Assembly (NCBI RefSeq): GCF_014851765.1
Contig: NZ_JACVAI010000008.1
Location: 248,001 to 312,000, forward strand
Direction of reading: 5' to 3'
Source of the DNA: Pseudomonas sp. PDM04
Lineage (GTDB): Bacteria > Pseudomonadota > Gammaproteobacteria > Pseudomonadales > Pseudomonadaceae
DNA: 64,000 bases
The notes below the pieces were generated by a model. That model was not told the DNA's origin and made no database searches. It saw nothing but the letters and a program-made list of their open reading frames with translations. Each line of letters opens with the position of its first letter. Position 1 is the stretch's first letter. Both the position numbers and the translations under genes were made by a program. Below, one piece after another: positions 1-7,088 of this stretch.

Positions 1-119
1 GTCGTGAAACGCTCACCGCAGGCCAGGCATTCGCGCCGGCGGCGCACCTGTTCGCCCTCGGCGACCAGACGCGAGTCGATGACCTTGGTGTCGTTGGCAC
101 CGCAGAAGGGACAGTGCAT
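1..119 (-). CDS. nrdR: NrdR transcriptional repressor, N-terminal part (runs off window)
   Basis: The minus strand from the ATG at 119 gives 39 codons and is cut by the window edge. The visible protein starts MHCPFCGANDTKVIDSR and continues to a second Cys pair (CLACG), the four-cysteine zinc ribbon that opens every NrdR. NrdR binds NrdR boxes in front of ribonucleotide reductase genes and represses them according to the ATP/dATP state sensed by its ATP-cone, which lies outside the window. The gene is divergent from the lipoprotein gene at 247. The identification rests on the zinc ribbon and the conserved R-R-R-R-E-C segment. Confidence is high although only about a quarter of the gene is present. 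Confidence 0.93.
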   Translation of the reverse strand, partial: MHCPFCGANDTKVIDSRLVAEGEQVRRRRECLACGERFT

Positions 120-246
120 GGTGGCAGGCAACAAAAAAAGGGAGGGCCATGGTAGCGCATCCCGGTGGCAAGACAAGCCATAGGGTTTGCGGTATACAGA
201 CTGACAATCGTGTCTATTCATGGATTTCACCTTGCTGGAGCCGCAA

Positions 247-711
247 ATGTCCCTAAAACCGCTCGTACTGCTCAGTGTTTTCAGCTTGCTGGTGGCCTGC
301 GGCAGCGACGCCCCCAAGCCCCAGCCCCCCACGCCCGGGCCCGCCCCGGAGACGGCGCAGAAGAAAGCCCGGCAGTCGACCGAGCTGGGCCCGCTGCCCG
401 TTTACCAGCGGGAATTGAGCGGCACCCTGCAAGGCGTGCCCCAGGGCGCCGAAGTCGAACTGGCGCTGCTGGTGATCGACGAAAAGGACCGTCCGCAGCA
501 ATTGCTCGCCAGTTCCAGCCTGATCGGCACCAATCAATTGTTGCCGTTTCACCTGCGTTTCAACCCCGAGTCCTTCCCCGCCGGGGCCCGGGTCGAATTG
601 CGCGGTCGCGCCAGCCAGTCCGGCCAACTGATCCTGCACCTGCCTTCGCAGCTCATCACCCAACCGACGACCCAGGCCCTTGGTCAGCTGCAATTTGTCA
701 AAGCACCATGA
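247..711 (+). CDS. YbaY-type lipoprotein
   Basis: A 154-residue protein with an n-region MSLKPL, a hydrophobic stretch and a lipobox ending SLLVAC, so the mature protein is a lipoprotein acylated on that Cys. A Pro-rich linker follows, then a beta-rich domain of about 110 residues that resembles the YbaY/YscW domain of secreted lipoproteins (family assignment is inference). The reading frame opens earlier, at 220, but the ATG at 247 is chosen because GGAG lies 6 bases upstream and the signal peptide starts there. The stop overlaps the start of the next gene (ATGA), so the two are translationally coupled. The function is unknown. Confidence 0.8.
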   Translation: MSLKPLVLLSVFSLLVACGSDAPKPQPPTPGPAPETAQKKARQSTELGPLPVYQRELSGTLQGVPQGAEVELALLVIDEKDRPQQLLASSSLIGTNQLLPFHLRFNPESFPAGARVELRGRASQSGQLILHLPSQLITQPTTQALGQLQFVKAP

Positions 712-1376
712 TTGCACCGCTCGACCTGCAACAGCCATTGAGTGAGCTGTTGGGCGATGCCCGGCTGGTGGTGTGCGAGTTGCCGGGCACCGAACTCAAG
801 CTCTGGCTGATCGACGGTGAACGCATGGACCGCGCGTTCAGCCCGGAAGAAACCCGGCGGATTCTGCACGAGCCGCCGTACTGGAGTTTCTGCTGGGCCA
901 GCGGCCTGGCGGTTGCCCGCTATCTCGCCGAGTTCCCGCAGTGGGTCGAGGGCAAGCGCGTACTGGATTTCGGCGCAGGCTCCGGGGTCGCGGCGATTGC
1001 TGCGGCGAAGGCCGGTGCGCTGCAGGTGGTGGCCTGCGACCTGGACCCGCTGGCGCTGGCCGCGTGTCGGGCGAACGCAGCACTCAACGACGTGCACCTG
1101 GACTACTCGGCGGACTTTTTTGCCGAGGCTGATCGTTTCGACCTGATCCTGGTGGCCGACGTGTTGTACGACCGGGCGAACCTGCCACTGCTCGATGAAT
1201 TTTTGAGTCGCGGCCAGGAAGCGCTGGTGGCCGATTCGCGGGTCAGGGATTTTCGTCACCCGATGTATCGGCGCATCGAGACGCTCGAAGCCATGACCTT
1301 GCCGGATCTGGCGGAGCCGGAAGAGTTCCGGCATGTGAGCCTGTATCACGCCCGGCGTCAGTTGAAGACTTCCTGA
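708..1376 (+). CDS. Class I SAM-dependent methyltransferase (protein-lysine type)
   Basis: A 222-residue soluble protein. Motif I (VLDFGAGSG) binds S-adenosylmethionine, the acidic motif ACDLDP follows about 20 residues later, and LILVADVLYD fits the motif IV region seen in the PrmA and ETF-beta lysine methyltransferase family. The target is therefore probably a protein lysine, but the sequence does not reveal it. The frame is open far upstream to 165, but the start at 708 is preferred because it overlaps the lipoprotein stop by 4 bases and begins the conserved part. It lies upstream of ybbN on the same strand with a 90-base gap. Confidence 0.82.
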   Translation: MIAPLDLQQPLSELLGDARLVVCELPGTELKLWLIDGERMDRAFSPEETRRILHEPPYWSFCWASGLAVARYLAEFPQWVEGKRVLDFGAGSGVAAIAAAKAGALQVVACDLDPLALAACRANAALNDVHLDYSADFFAEADRFDLILVADVLYDRANLPLLDEFLSRGQEALVADSRVRDFRHPMYRRIETLEAMTLPDLAEPEEFRHVSLYHARRQLKTS

Positions 1377-1466
1377 CAGGCAACACAGCTCTCAACCGCG
1401 CTCTGCTTTCAGGCACACCCCGCCAGGTCGTATAGTGCCCCTATTCACGCTTCCAAGAGATCCCCC

Positions 1467-2339
1467 ATGAGTCAGGAAACGCCCTACATCTTCGACGCCA
1501 CGACCGCCGACTTCGAGCAGTCGGTGATCGAGAACTCCTTCCACAAACCGGTACTGGTGGATTTCTGGGCCGAATGGTGTGCGCCCTGCAAAGTGCTGAT
1601 GCCCATGCTGCAGACCATCGCCGAGAGCTATCAGGGCGAGTTGCTGCTGGCCAAGGTCAACTGCGATGTCGAGCAGGACATCGTCGCCCGTTTCGGCATT
1701 CGCAGCCTGCCAACCGTGGTGCTGTTCAAGGATGGTCAGCCCGTCGACGGCTTTGCCGGCGCGCAACCGGAGTCGGCCGTACGGGCGCTGCTCGAGCCGC
1801 ACGTGCAAATGCCGCCACCGGCTGCGGCCGATCCGCTGGAACAGGCGCAGGCGTTGTTCGACGAGAGCCGTTTCGCCGACGCCGAAGCCGTGCTCACCGT
1901 GCTGCTGGGTGAAGACAACAGCAACGCCGGGGCGCTGATTCTCTATGCCCGCTGCCTGACCGAGCGCGGCGAACTGGGTGAAGCGCAGACCGTTCTCGAT
2001 GCGGTGAAAAGCGATGAACACAAAGCGGCCCTGGCGGGTGCGAAAGCGCAGATTCAGTTTCTTGGCCAGGCCAAGGACCTGCCGGATGCCGCCGACCTGA
2101 AGGCACGCCTGGCGAAGAACCCGCAGGACGATGAAGGGGTGTATCAACTGGCGATCCAGCAACTGGCCCGTCAGCAGTACGATGCGGCGCTGGATGCGCT
2201 GCTCAAGCTGTTCATCCGCAACCGCAGCTACAGCGAAGGCTTGCCGCACAAGACCTTGCTGCAAGTGTTCGAACTGCTGGGCAATGACCACCCGCTGGTG
2301 ACCACCTACCGCCGCAAGTTGTTTGCCGCGCTGTACTGA
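1467..2339 (+). CDS. ybbN: Thioredoxin-like co-chaperone YbbN/CnoX
   Basis: A 290-residue protein with an N-terminal thioredoxin domain (about residues 1-110) and a C-terminal all-helical TPR region (about 115-290), the two-domain layout of YbbN/CnoX. E. coli CnoX is a chaperedoxin that protects substrates from oxidation and passes them to GroEL. Here the active site is a complete WCAPC (Cys38 and Cys41), whereas the E. coli protein lacks the first cysteine, so this version should be redox-active. The start ATG at 1467 follows AGAGATC. No signal peptide is present, so it should be cytoplasmic. It is followed by REP-like sequence and then a convergent gene. Confidence 0.93.
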   Translation: MSQETPYIFDATTADFEQSVIENSFHKPVLVDFWAEWCAPCKVLMPMLQTIAESYQGELLLAKVNCDVEQDIVARFGIRSLPTVVLFKDGQPVDGFAGAQPESAVRALLEPHVQMPPPAAADPLEQAQALFDESRFADAEAVLTVLLGEDNSNAGALILYARCLTERGELGEAQTVLDAVKSDEHKAALAGAKAQIQFLGQAKDLPDAADLKARLAKNPQDDEGVYQLAIQQLARQQYDAALDALLKLFIRNRSYSEGLPHKTLLQVFELLGNDHPLVTTYRRKLFAALY

Positions 2340-2345
2340 CCGCCC

Positions 2346-2431
2346 CCTTGCTCGCGATGGGCGTCCACGATCGGGACTACCTGTAGACGCCGGTGCCCCG
2401 ACGCTTTTCGCGAGCAGGCTCGCGCCTACAG
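2346..2431. repeat. REP-type repeat pair
   Basis: A degenerate half at about 2348-2360 (GCTCGCGATGG) and a good copy at 2407-2431 (core CGCGAGCAGGCTCGCG) lie between ybbN and the convergent small gene. The good copy overlaps the last codons of the minus-strand gene and supplies its stop codon (TAG from bases 2426-2428). The same element recurs between genes up to 23.4 kb. Confidence 0.75.
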
Positions 2432-2764
2432 CCAGCTGTACAGGGGCGTATCCCCGCCGCTCGTCACCTTGACCTGCGAACAATGGCGCAACCGCACCAG
2501 CAGGCGTTTGCCCGCTGCCGCGCTGCCGGTCAGCCCTTCCAGTTGATCGAGCAGGTCCGGCCCGCTCAATTGCCCGGCGTTGCGCAACAGGTCTTTCGCG
2601 ACCTGCCATTGCGTGTCGTCCTGATTCAGCGCTTTGACCGGCGCCTCGCTGGCTTCGGACTTGACCACCTGCACCTGCGCACCGAGGCGCGCCCAGTCGG
2701 CGTCGTCCATCTCCAGGGTCAAATCCACCGGCCAGTCGCCGATGGTTCCGCGTATCCGCAACAT
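2426..2764 (-). CDS. Conserved hypothetical protein, small, cytoplasmic
   Basis: A 112-residue protein starting MLRIRGTIGDWPVDLTLEMD. It has no signal peptide, membrane segment or motif I recognise. The composition is mixed, with a likely beta-rich N-terminal third and a helical middle. The frame is open to 2803, but the ATG at 2764 has GGGAG 8 bases upstream. The TAG stop lies inside a REP repeat. It is divergent from the zinc operon, so its promoter shares the region holding the Zur-like box. A gene of unknown function at this place is expected from the P. aeruginosa gene order as I recall it. Confidence 0.7.
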   Translation of the reverse strand: MLRIRGTIGDWPVDLTLEMDDADWARLGAQVQVVKSEASEAPVKALNQDDTQWQVAKDLLRNAGQLSGPDLLDQLEGLTGSAAAGKRLLVRLRHCSQVKVTSGGDTPLYSWL

Positions 2765-2849
2765 AAGCCTGCTCCCATCTATTTCTGACCCACATGCTCC
2801 CATGGGACTTGTGCAACGCCAAGCAGACGGTCAAACTCTCCGCACTCAC

Positions 2850-2867
2850 GTTATAAGATTACATAAC
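2850..2867 (+). promoter_or_regulatory. Putative Zur operator
   Basis: The 18-base sequence GTTATAAGATTACATAAC is an imperfect palindrome with perfect GTTAT/ATAAC arms, and it lies 32 bases before the start of the DUF2796 gene. It resembles gamma-proteobacterial Zur boxes, which carry GTTAT...ATAAC half sites. The His-rich first gene fits zinc control. The assignment is inference from similarity and context. Confidence 0.6.
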
Positions 2868-2899
2868 AATTTATTCATCCTGAGTTCCGGAGATTCATC

Positions 2900-3496
2900 A
2901 TGCGTCGTCTGCTGCTCGCTCTGCCGTTTGCCTTGTTACCACTGGCTGTCGCTCATGCAGCGCAGGAACATGATCACGACCATGACCATGAGCACGGCAG
3001 CCTCGGCGCCCACGAACATGGTGTCGGTCGCCTGAATGCCGCACTGGATGGCCAGACCCTGGAGCTGGAGCTGGAAAGCCCGGCGATGAACCTGGTGGGT
3101 TTCGAACACGCCGCCACCACGGACGCCGACAAGGCCAAAGTCGCCGCAGTCCGTGCGCAACTGGAGAAACCGCTGGCACTGTTCAACCTGCCAAAAGCCG
3201 CCGGTTGCGTGGTGGCGAGTCAGGCACTGGAAAGCCCGTTGTTCGGCGACAAACCCGAGGCTGACGATGATCACGATCATGATGACGAGGCCAAGGGCGA
3301 ACACCCTCACGACCACAGCGAAATCCATGCGCACTACCAGTTCACCTGTTCCACACCGGGCGCATTGAAAACCCTGGACCTGGCGAATGTGTTCAACACC
3401 TTCCCGGCCACCCAGAAAATTCAGGTACAACTGATCAGCCCGAGCGGCCAGCAAGGCGTTGAAGTGACGGCGAAGGCGGCCACGCTGAAATACTGA
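2900..3496 (+). CDS. Zinc-binding periplasmic protein, DUF2796 (ZrgA-like)
   Basis: A 198-residue protein with a clear Sec signal peptide (MRRLLLALPFALL... cut after about Ala20). The mature protein starts with a His/Asp cluster (residues 22-42) and has a second His-rich loop at about 121-145, both suited to binding Zn2+. This is the DUF2796 family, whose Vibrio member ZrgA belongs to a zinc uptake system. CGGAG lies 9 bases before the ATG. The gene opens an operon with an ABC ATPase, a permease and a DUF3299 protein and has a Zur-like box upstream. A periplasmic zinc-capture role is therefore inferred; direct cargo data are not visible in sequence. Confidence 0.85.
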   Translation: MRRLLLALPFALLPLAVAHAAQEHDHDHDHEHGSLGAHEHGVGRLNAALDGQTLELELESPAMNLVGFEHAATTDADKAKVAAVRAQLEKPLALFNLPKAAGCVVASQALESPLFGDKPEADDDHDHDDEAKGEHPHDHSEIHAHYQFTCSTPGALKTLDLANVFNTFPATQKIQVQLISPSGQQGVEVTAKAATLKY

Positions 3497-3500
3497 TGAC

Positions 3501-3563
3501 CTGTGAGAGCGAGCCTGCTCGCGATGCACGCATGAACACCGCGAGCAGTCTCGCTCCCACAGG
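3501..3563. repeat. REP repeat pair in inverted orientation inside the zinc operon
   Basis: Two copies face each other: 3501-3526 reads CTGTGAGAGCGAGCCTGCTC onward, and 3540-3563 reads in the opposite sense, ending GCTCCCACAGG. The outer arms CTGTG and CACAG can pair, so the transcript can form one long hairpin. It separates the periplasmic protein gene from the ABC genes within one presumed operon. Confidence 0.85.
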
Positions 3564-3590
3564 GTTACCCACTCATTCAACCGGTTTCAC

Positions 3591-4301
3591 ATGACTCAAG
3601 CACTCATCGAATTGTCCGACCTGGGCTTCAGCTGGCCCGGTCACCCGCCACTGCTGGACATCCCGGCGTTTCGCCTGGAGCCGGGTGAAACCCTGTTCCT
3701 CAAGGGCCCGAGCGGCAGCGGCAAGACCACCCTGCTCGGCCTGCTGGGCGGCGTGCAGAAACCGGATCGCGGCAGCATTCGCCTGCTCGGCCAGGAGCTG
3801 ACCGAACTCGGCGCCGGTGCGCGTGATCGCTTCCGGGTCGATCACACCGGCTACATCTTCCAGCAGTTCAACCTGCTGCCATTTCTCTCGGTGCGCGAGA
3901 ACGTCGAGTTGCCCTGCCACTTTTCCAGGCTGCGCGCGGAACGTGCGATCCAGCGCCACGGCAGTGTCGACCAGGCCGCCGCCACCCTCCTCGCGCACCT
4001 GGGCCTGAAGGATGGCAGCCTGCTCGGTCGCCGTGCCGACTCATTGTCCATCGGCCAGCAACAGCGGGTCGCGGCCGCGCGGGCGTTGATCGGTCAACCG
4101 GAACTGGTGATCGCCGACGAGCCGACGTCCGCCCTGGACTACGACGCGCGCGAAAACTTCATTCGCCTGCTGTTCGCCGAATGCCGTGAAGCGGGATCGA
4201 GCCTGTTGTTCGTCAGCCATGACCAGAGCCTCGCACCGCTGTTCGATCGCAACCTGTCGCTGGCCGAACTCAATCGCGCCGCCACGCCCGCGGAGGTCTG
4301 A
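3591..4301 (+). CDS. ABC transporter ATP-binding protein of the zinc-responsive operon
   Basis: A 236-residue ATPase with Walker A GPSGSGKT (about residues 40-47), Walker B LVIADEP (about 172-178) and a signature reading LSIGQQQ in place of the usual LSGGQ. Size and the FQQFNLLP segment match the LolD/MacB branch, whose members work with FtsX-type permeases. The next gene encodes such a permease one base after the stop. The pair is not a ZnuBC-type importer, so it may drive mechanical work or extraction rather than simple zinc import. Substrate inference comes only from the zinc-binding first gene. Confidence 0.88.
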   Translation: MTQALIELSDLGFSWPGHPPLLDIPAFRLEPGETLFLKGPSGSGKTTLLGLLGGVQKPDRGSIRLLGQELTELGAGARDRFRVDHTGYIFQQFNLLPFLSVRENVELPCHFSRLRAERAIQRHGSVDQAAATLLAHLGLKDGSLLGRRADSLSIGQQQRVAAARALIGQPELVIADEPTSALDYDARENFIRLLFAECREAGSSLLFVSHDQSLAPLFDRNLSLAELNRAATPAEV

Positions 4302-4302
4302 G

Positions 4303-5568
4303 ATGTATCTGTTTCGTCTAGCCATGGCCAGCCTGGCTAATCGCCGGTTCACCGCGATCCTCACTGCGTTCGCCATCGCCCTGTCGGTCTGCCTGCTGTT
4401 GGCCGTGGAACGCGTGCGCACCGAAGCCAAGGCCAGTTTCGCCAGCACCATCAGCGGCACCGACCTGATCGTCGGTGCGCGCTCGGGTTCGGTGAACCTG
4501 CTGTTGTACTCGGTGTTCCGCATCGGCAACGCCACCAACAACATCCGTTGGGACAGCTTCGAACACTTCGCCAGCAACCCGAAAGTGAAATGGGCGATCC
4601 CGATGTCCCTCGGCGATTCCCACCGTGGCTATCGCGTGATGGGCACCACCGAGGCGTACTTCGAGCACTATCAATACGGTCGCCAGCAACACCTGGAACT
4701 GGCCGACGGTCGGGCCTTCGCCAGTGATCCCTTTGAAGTGGTGCTCGGTGCCGAAGTGGCCGACGCGCTGCATTACAAGCTCGGCGATAAACTGGTGCTG
4801 GCCCACGGCGTGGCGGCGATCAGCCTGGTCAAGCACGACGACAAACCGTTCACCGTGGTTGGCATTCTCAAGCGCACCGGCACCCCGGTGGATCGCACGC
4901 TGCACATCAGCCTGGGTGGCATGGAAGCGATTCACGTCGATTGGCACAACGGTGTGCCGGCCCGTGGCAACGGCCGGATCAGCGCCGATCAGGCGCGCAA
5001 CATGGACCTGACGCCCCAGGCGATCACTGCATTCATGCTGGGCCTCAACAGCAAGATTTCGACCTTCGCGCTGCAGCGCGAGATCAACGAATTCCGCGGT
5101 GAACCGATGCTGGCGATCCTGCCGGGCGTGGCACTACAGGAACTGTGGAGCTTGATGAGCACCGCGGAAAAAGCCTTGTTCGTGGTCTCGCTGTTCGTGG
5201 TGCTCACCGGTTTGATCGGCATGCTCACGGCGATTCTCACCAGCCTCAACGAACGCCGGCGCGAGATGGCAATCCTGCGTTCGGTCGGCGCCCGCCCCTG
5301 GCACATCGCGACGTTGCTGGTGCTGGAAGCGTTCGCCCTGGCACTGTCGGGCGTGATCGCCGGCGTGGCTCTGCTTTACCTGGGCATCGCCTCCGCGCAG
5401 GGCTACGTGCAGGCCAATTATGGTTTGTATTTGCCACTGGCCTGGCCCAGCGAATATGAATGGACGCTGCTCGGTGGCATCCTGGCCGCCGCGCTGCTGA
5501 TGGGCAGCGTACCGGCCTGGCGTGCCTATCGCCAATCCCTGGCCGATGGCCTGTCGATCCGACTATGA
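4303..5568 (+). CDS. ABC transporter permease, FtsX/MacB type
   Basis: A 421-residue membrane protein with one N-terminal transmembrane helix (about 17-37), a large periplasmic domain (about 40-280) and three C-terminal helices. The FtsX-domain motif RREMAILRSVGA lies just after the second helix. This is the topology of MacB/LolC-type permeases. The start at 4303 follows the ATPase stop by one base and has GGAGG upstream; the frame is open further upstream but overlaps the ATPase gene. The stop overlaps a possible start of the DUF3299 gene. It should form a dimer powered by the preceding ATPase. Confidence 0.88.
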   Translation: MYLFRLAMASLANRRFTAILTAFAIALSVCLLLAVERVRTEAKASFASTISGTDLIVGARSGSVNLLLYSVFRIGNATNNIRWDSFEHFASNPKVKWAIPMSLGDSHRGYRVMGTTEAYFEHYQYGRQQHLELADGRAFASDPFEVVLGAEVADALHYKLGDKLVLAHGVAAISLVKHDDKPFTVVGILKRTGTPVDRTLHISLGGMEAIHVDWHNGVPARGNGRISADQARNMDLTPQAITAFMLGLNSKISTFALQREINEFRGEPMLAILPGVALQELWSLMSTAEKALFVVSLFVVLTGLIGMLTAILTSLNERRREMAILRSVGARPWHIATLLVLEAFALALSGVIAGVALLYLGIASAQGYVQANYGLYLPLAWPSEYEWTLLGGILAAALLMGSVPAWRAYRQSLADGLSIRL

Positions 5569-5576
5569 GGACGTTA

Positions 5577-6098
5577 ATGATGCCCCGCGCCGTGCTTGCG
5601 CTGTTGATGCTGGTCGCCCTGCCGTTGTGGGCGGCCGAACCGAAAGAGTTGACCTGGTCGGAAATGATCCCGCCCGATGCGATGCCGGAAGTGCCGAACA
5701 TGACACCCCTGCACGACCTGTCGCAGATCGGCAACGCACTCTCCGCCGAGTCGGCGCCCGCCGCGAAACAGGACATGCCCAATGCGCCGGTGGTCAAGAG
5801 CCTCGATGGACAGAACATTCGCTTGCCGGGCTACATCGTGCCACTGGAAGTCAGTGAAGAAGGCCGTACCACGGAGTTTCTGCTGGTGCCGTACTTCGGC
5901 GCCTGCATCCACGTGCCGCCACCGCCATCGAACCAGATCGTGCATGTGAAAAGCGAAGTCGGCGTGAAGCTCGATGAGCTGTATCAGCCGTACTGGATCG
6001 AAGGGGCGCTGCAGGTGAAAGCGTCGACCAGCGAGCTGGCGGATGCCGGGTATCAGATGGAAGCGGACAAGATCTACATGTATGAATTGCCGGAGTGA
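5577..6098 (+). CDS. DUF3299 periplasmic protein of the zinc operon
   Basis: A 173-residue protein with a signal peptide (MMPRAVLALLMLVALPLWAA) and a mature part carrying the conserved segments RLPGYIVPLE and PYFGACIHVPPPPSNQI of DUF3299. It contains a single Cys next to a His (ACIHVPPP), a possible metal-binding site. Three starts are possible: 5565 overlapping the permease stop, 5577, and 5580; AGGA at 5568-5571 favours 5577. DUF3299 genes accompany DUF2796/ABC genes in Vibrio and Pseudomonas, so a role in the same zinc-responsive system is inferred. The biochemical function is unknown. Confidence 0.82.
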   Translation: MMPRAVLALLMLVALPLWAAEPKELTWSEMIPPDAMPEVPNMTPLHDLSQIGNALSAESAPAAKQDMPNAPVVKSLDGQNIRLPGYIVPLEVSEEGRTTEFLLVPYFGACIHVPPPPSNQIVHVKSEVGVKLDELYQPYWIEGALQVKASTSELADAGYQMEADKIYMYELPE

Positions 6099-6131
6099 AT
6101 CTGCGGGTTTGACCTCGCATGATCGATAGCC

Positions 6132-6198
6132 GTCGCGAGCGGGCTCGCTCCCAAAGAGGACAACTTCAACCCTGTGAGAGCGAGCCTGTTTGCGATGG
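6132..6198. repeat. REP repeat pair
   Basis: Two inverted REP copies, 6132-6153 (core GTCGCGAGCGGGCTCGCTCC) and 6171-6198 (CTGTGAGAGCGAGCCTGTTT onward), lie between the zinc operon and oprG. They probably mark the 3' end of the zinc operon transcript; no ordinary U-tract terminator is seen here. Confidence 0.8.
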
Positions 6199-6229
6199 TT
6201 CCGCAAAAAACCGGGCTATCACTGTTTCA

Positions 6230-6243
6230 TTGAGCTGAATCAA
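6230..6243 (+). promoter_or_regulatory. Putative ANR/FNR box before oprG
   Basis: TTGAGCTGAATCAA matches the TTGAT-N4-ATCAA consensus at 9 of 10 defined positions and lies 66 bases before the oprG start. This distance allows an activator site near -41 of a promoter. P. aeruginosa oprG is known to depend on ANR. Confidence 0.65.
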
Positions 6244-6309
6244 AAGACCGTATCAGACGGCTCCGTACCATTGGGACATCAAACATTTCAACGTCCTTCT
6301 GGAGCCCCC

Positions 6310-7008
6310 ATGCAAAAGTCTTTGCTCAGCGCATCGTTGTTCGCCCTCGCGCTTGCCGCCCCCATTGCCCATGCGCACGAAGCCGGCGACATCCTCATCC
6401 GTGCCGGTGCAATCACCGTCAACCCGAAAGCCGACAGCTCCAGCGTCAAGGTCGACCAAGGCCCGCTCAAAGGTGCCGACCTGGGCGGCAAGGCGACCAT
6501 GGACAGCGACACCCAGCTGGGTCTGAACTTCGCTTACATGCTCGACAGCCACTGGGGTATCGAGCTGTTGGCGGCCACGCCGTTCCAGCATGACGTGAAG
6601 ATCAAGAACACCGCGCTGCCTGCCGCCAACGGCAAACTCGGCAGCCTGAAACACCTGCCGCCTACCTTGAGCGTCGTGTACTACCCGCTGGACGCCAAGT
6701 CCGCGTTCCAGCCATATGTCGGCGCCGGCATCAACTACACCTGGATCTTCGACGAAGACCTCAGCAGCGATGCCAAGGCCAACGGCTTCAGCAACTTCAA
6801 GGCGAAAAACTCCTGGGGCATGGCCTTCCAGGTCGGCGCCGACTACATGATCACCGACAACATCCTGCTCAACGCCCAGGTGCGCTACATCGACATCGAC
6901 ACCCAGGCGACCGTGGAAAACAACGCGGTCGCACCGGGCACACGGGCCAAGGTCAACGTGGATGTCGACCCGTTCATCTACATGGTGGGCCTGGGCTACA
7001 AGTTCTGA
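6310..7008 (+). CDS. oprG: OmpW-family outer membrane protein OprG
   Basis: A 232-residue protein with a signal peptide (MQKSLLSASLFALALAAPIA, cut after AHA) and alternating beta strands ending GLGYKF, with the C-terminal Phe used for outer membrane insertion. It matches the OmpW family: eight-stranded barrels with a hydrophobic lateral channel for small molecules. The start at 6310 has GGAG 5 bases upstream. Length and neighbours (zinc operon before, epimerase pair after) match P. aeruginosa OprG as I recall it. Low-oxygen control through the ANR-like box at 6230 is inferred. It ends at a bidirectional terminator. Confidence 0.92.
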   Translation: MQKSLLSASLFALALAAPIAHAHEAGDILIRAGAITVNPKADSSSVKVDQGPLKGADLGGKATMDSDTQLGLNFAYMLDSHWGIELLAATPFQHDVKIKNTALPAANGKLGSLKHLPPTLSVVYYPLDAKSAFQPYVGAGINYTWIFDEDLSSDAKANGFSNFKAKNSWGMAFQVGADYMITDNILLNAQVRYIDIDTQATVENNAVAPGTRAKVNVDVDPFIYMVGLGYKF

Positions 7009-7040
7009 AGATCGTTCACGTGGTGGGAACGAGCTGCAAA

Positions 7041-7069
7041 AAAAAGGCGCCTGCGAAGGCGCCTTTTTT
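7041..7069. terminator. Bidirectional intrinsic terminator
   Basis: Stem AAGGCGCC (7044-7051) pairs with GGCGCCTT (7058-7065), with a T-run on the plus side and an A-run on the other, so it can end both oprG and the convergent epimerase gene. Confidence 0.92.
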
Positions 7070-7088
7070 CATTCCCGTGCAGTGACGA

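Noticed and set aside
165..707. Upstream extension of the methyltransferase frame, giving 403 residues
   Set aside because: It overlaps the whole lipoprotein gene, has an Arg/Ala/Pro-rich composition typical of shadow frames, and the start at 708 is better supported.
1392..2849. A 485-codon minus-strand frame opposite ybbN
   Set aside because: It is antisense to a clear gene and changes composition along its length without any recognisable domain.
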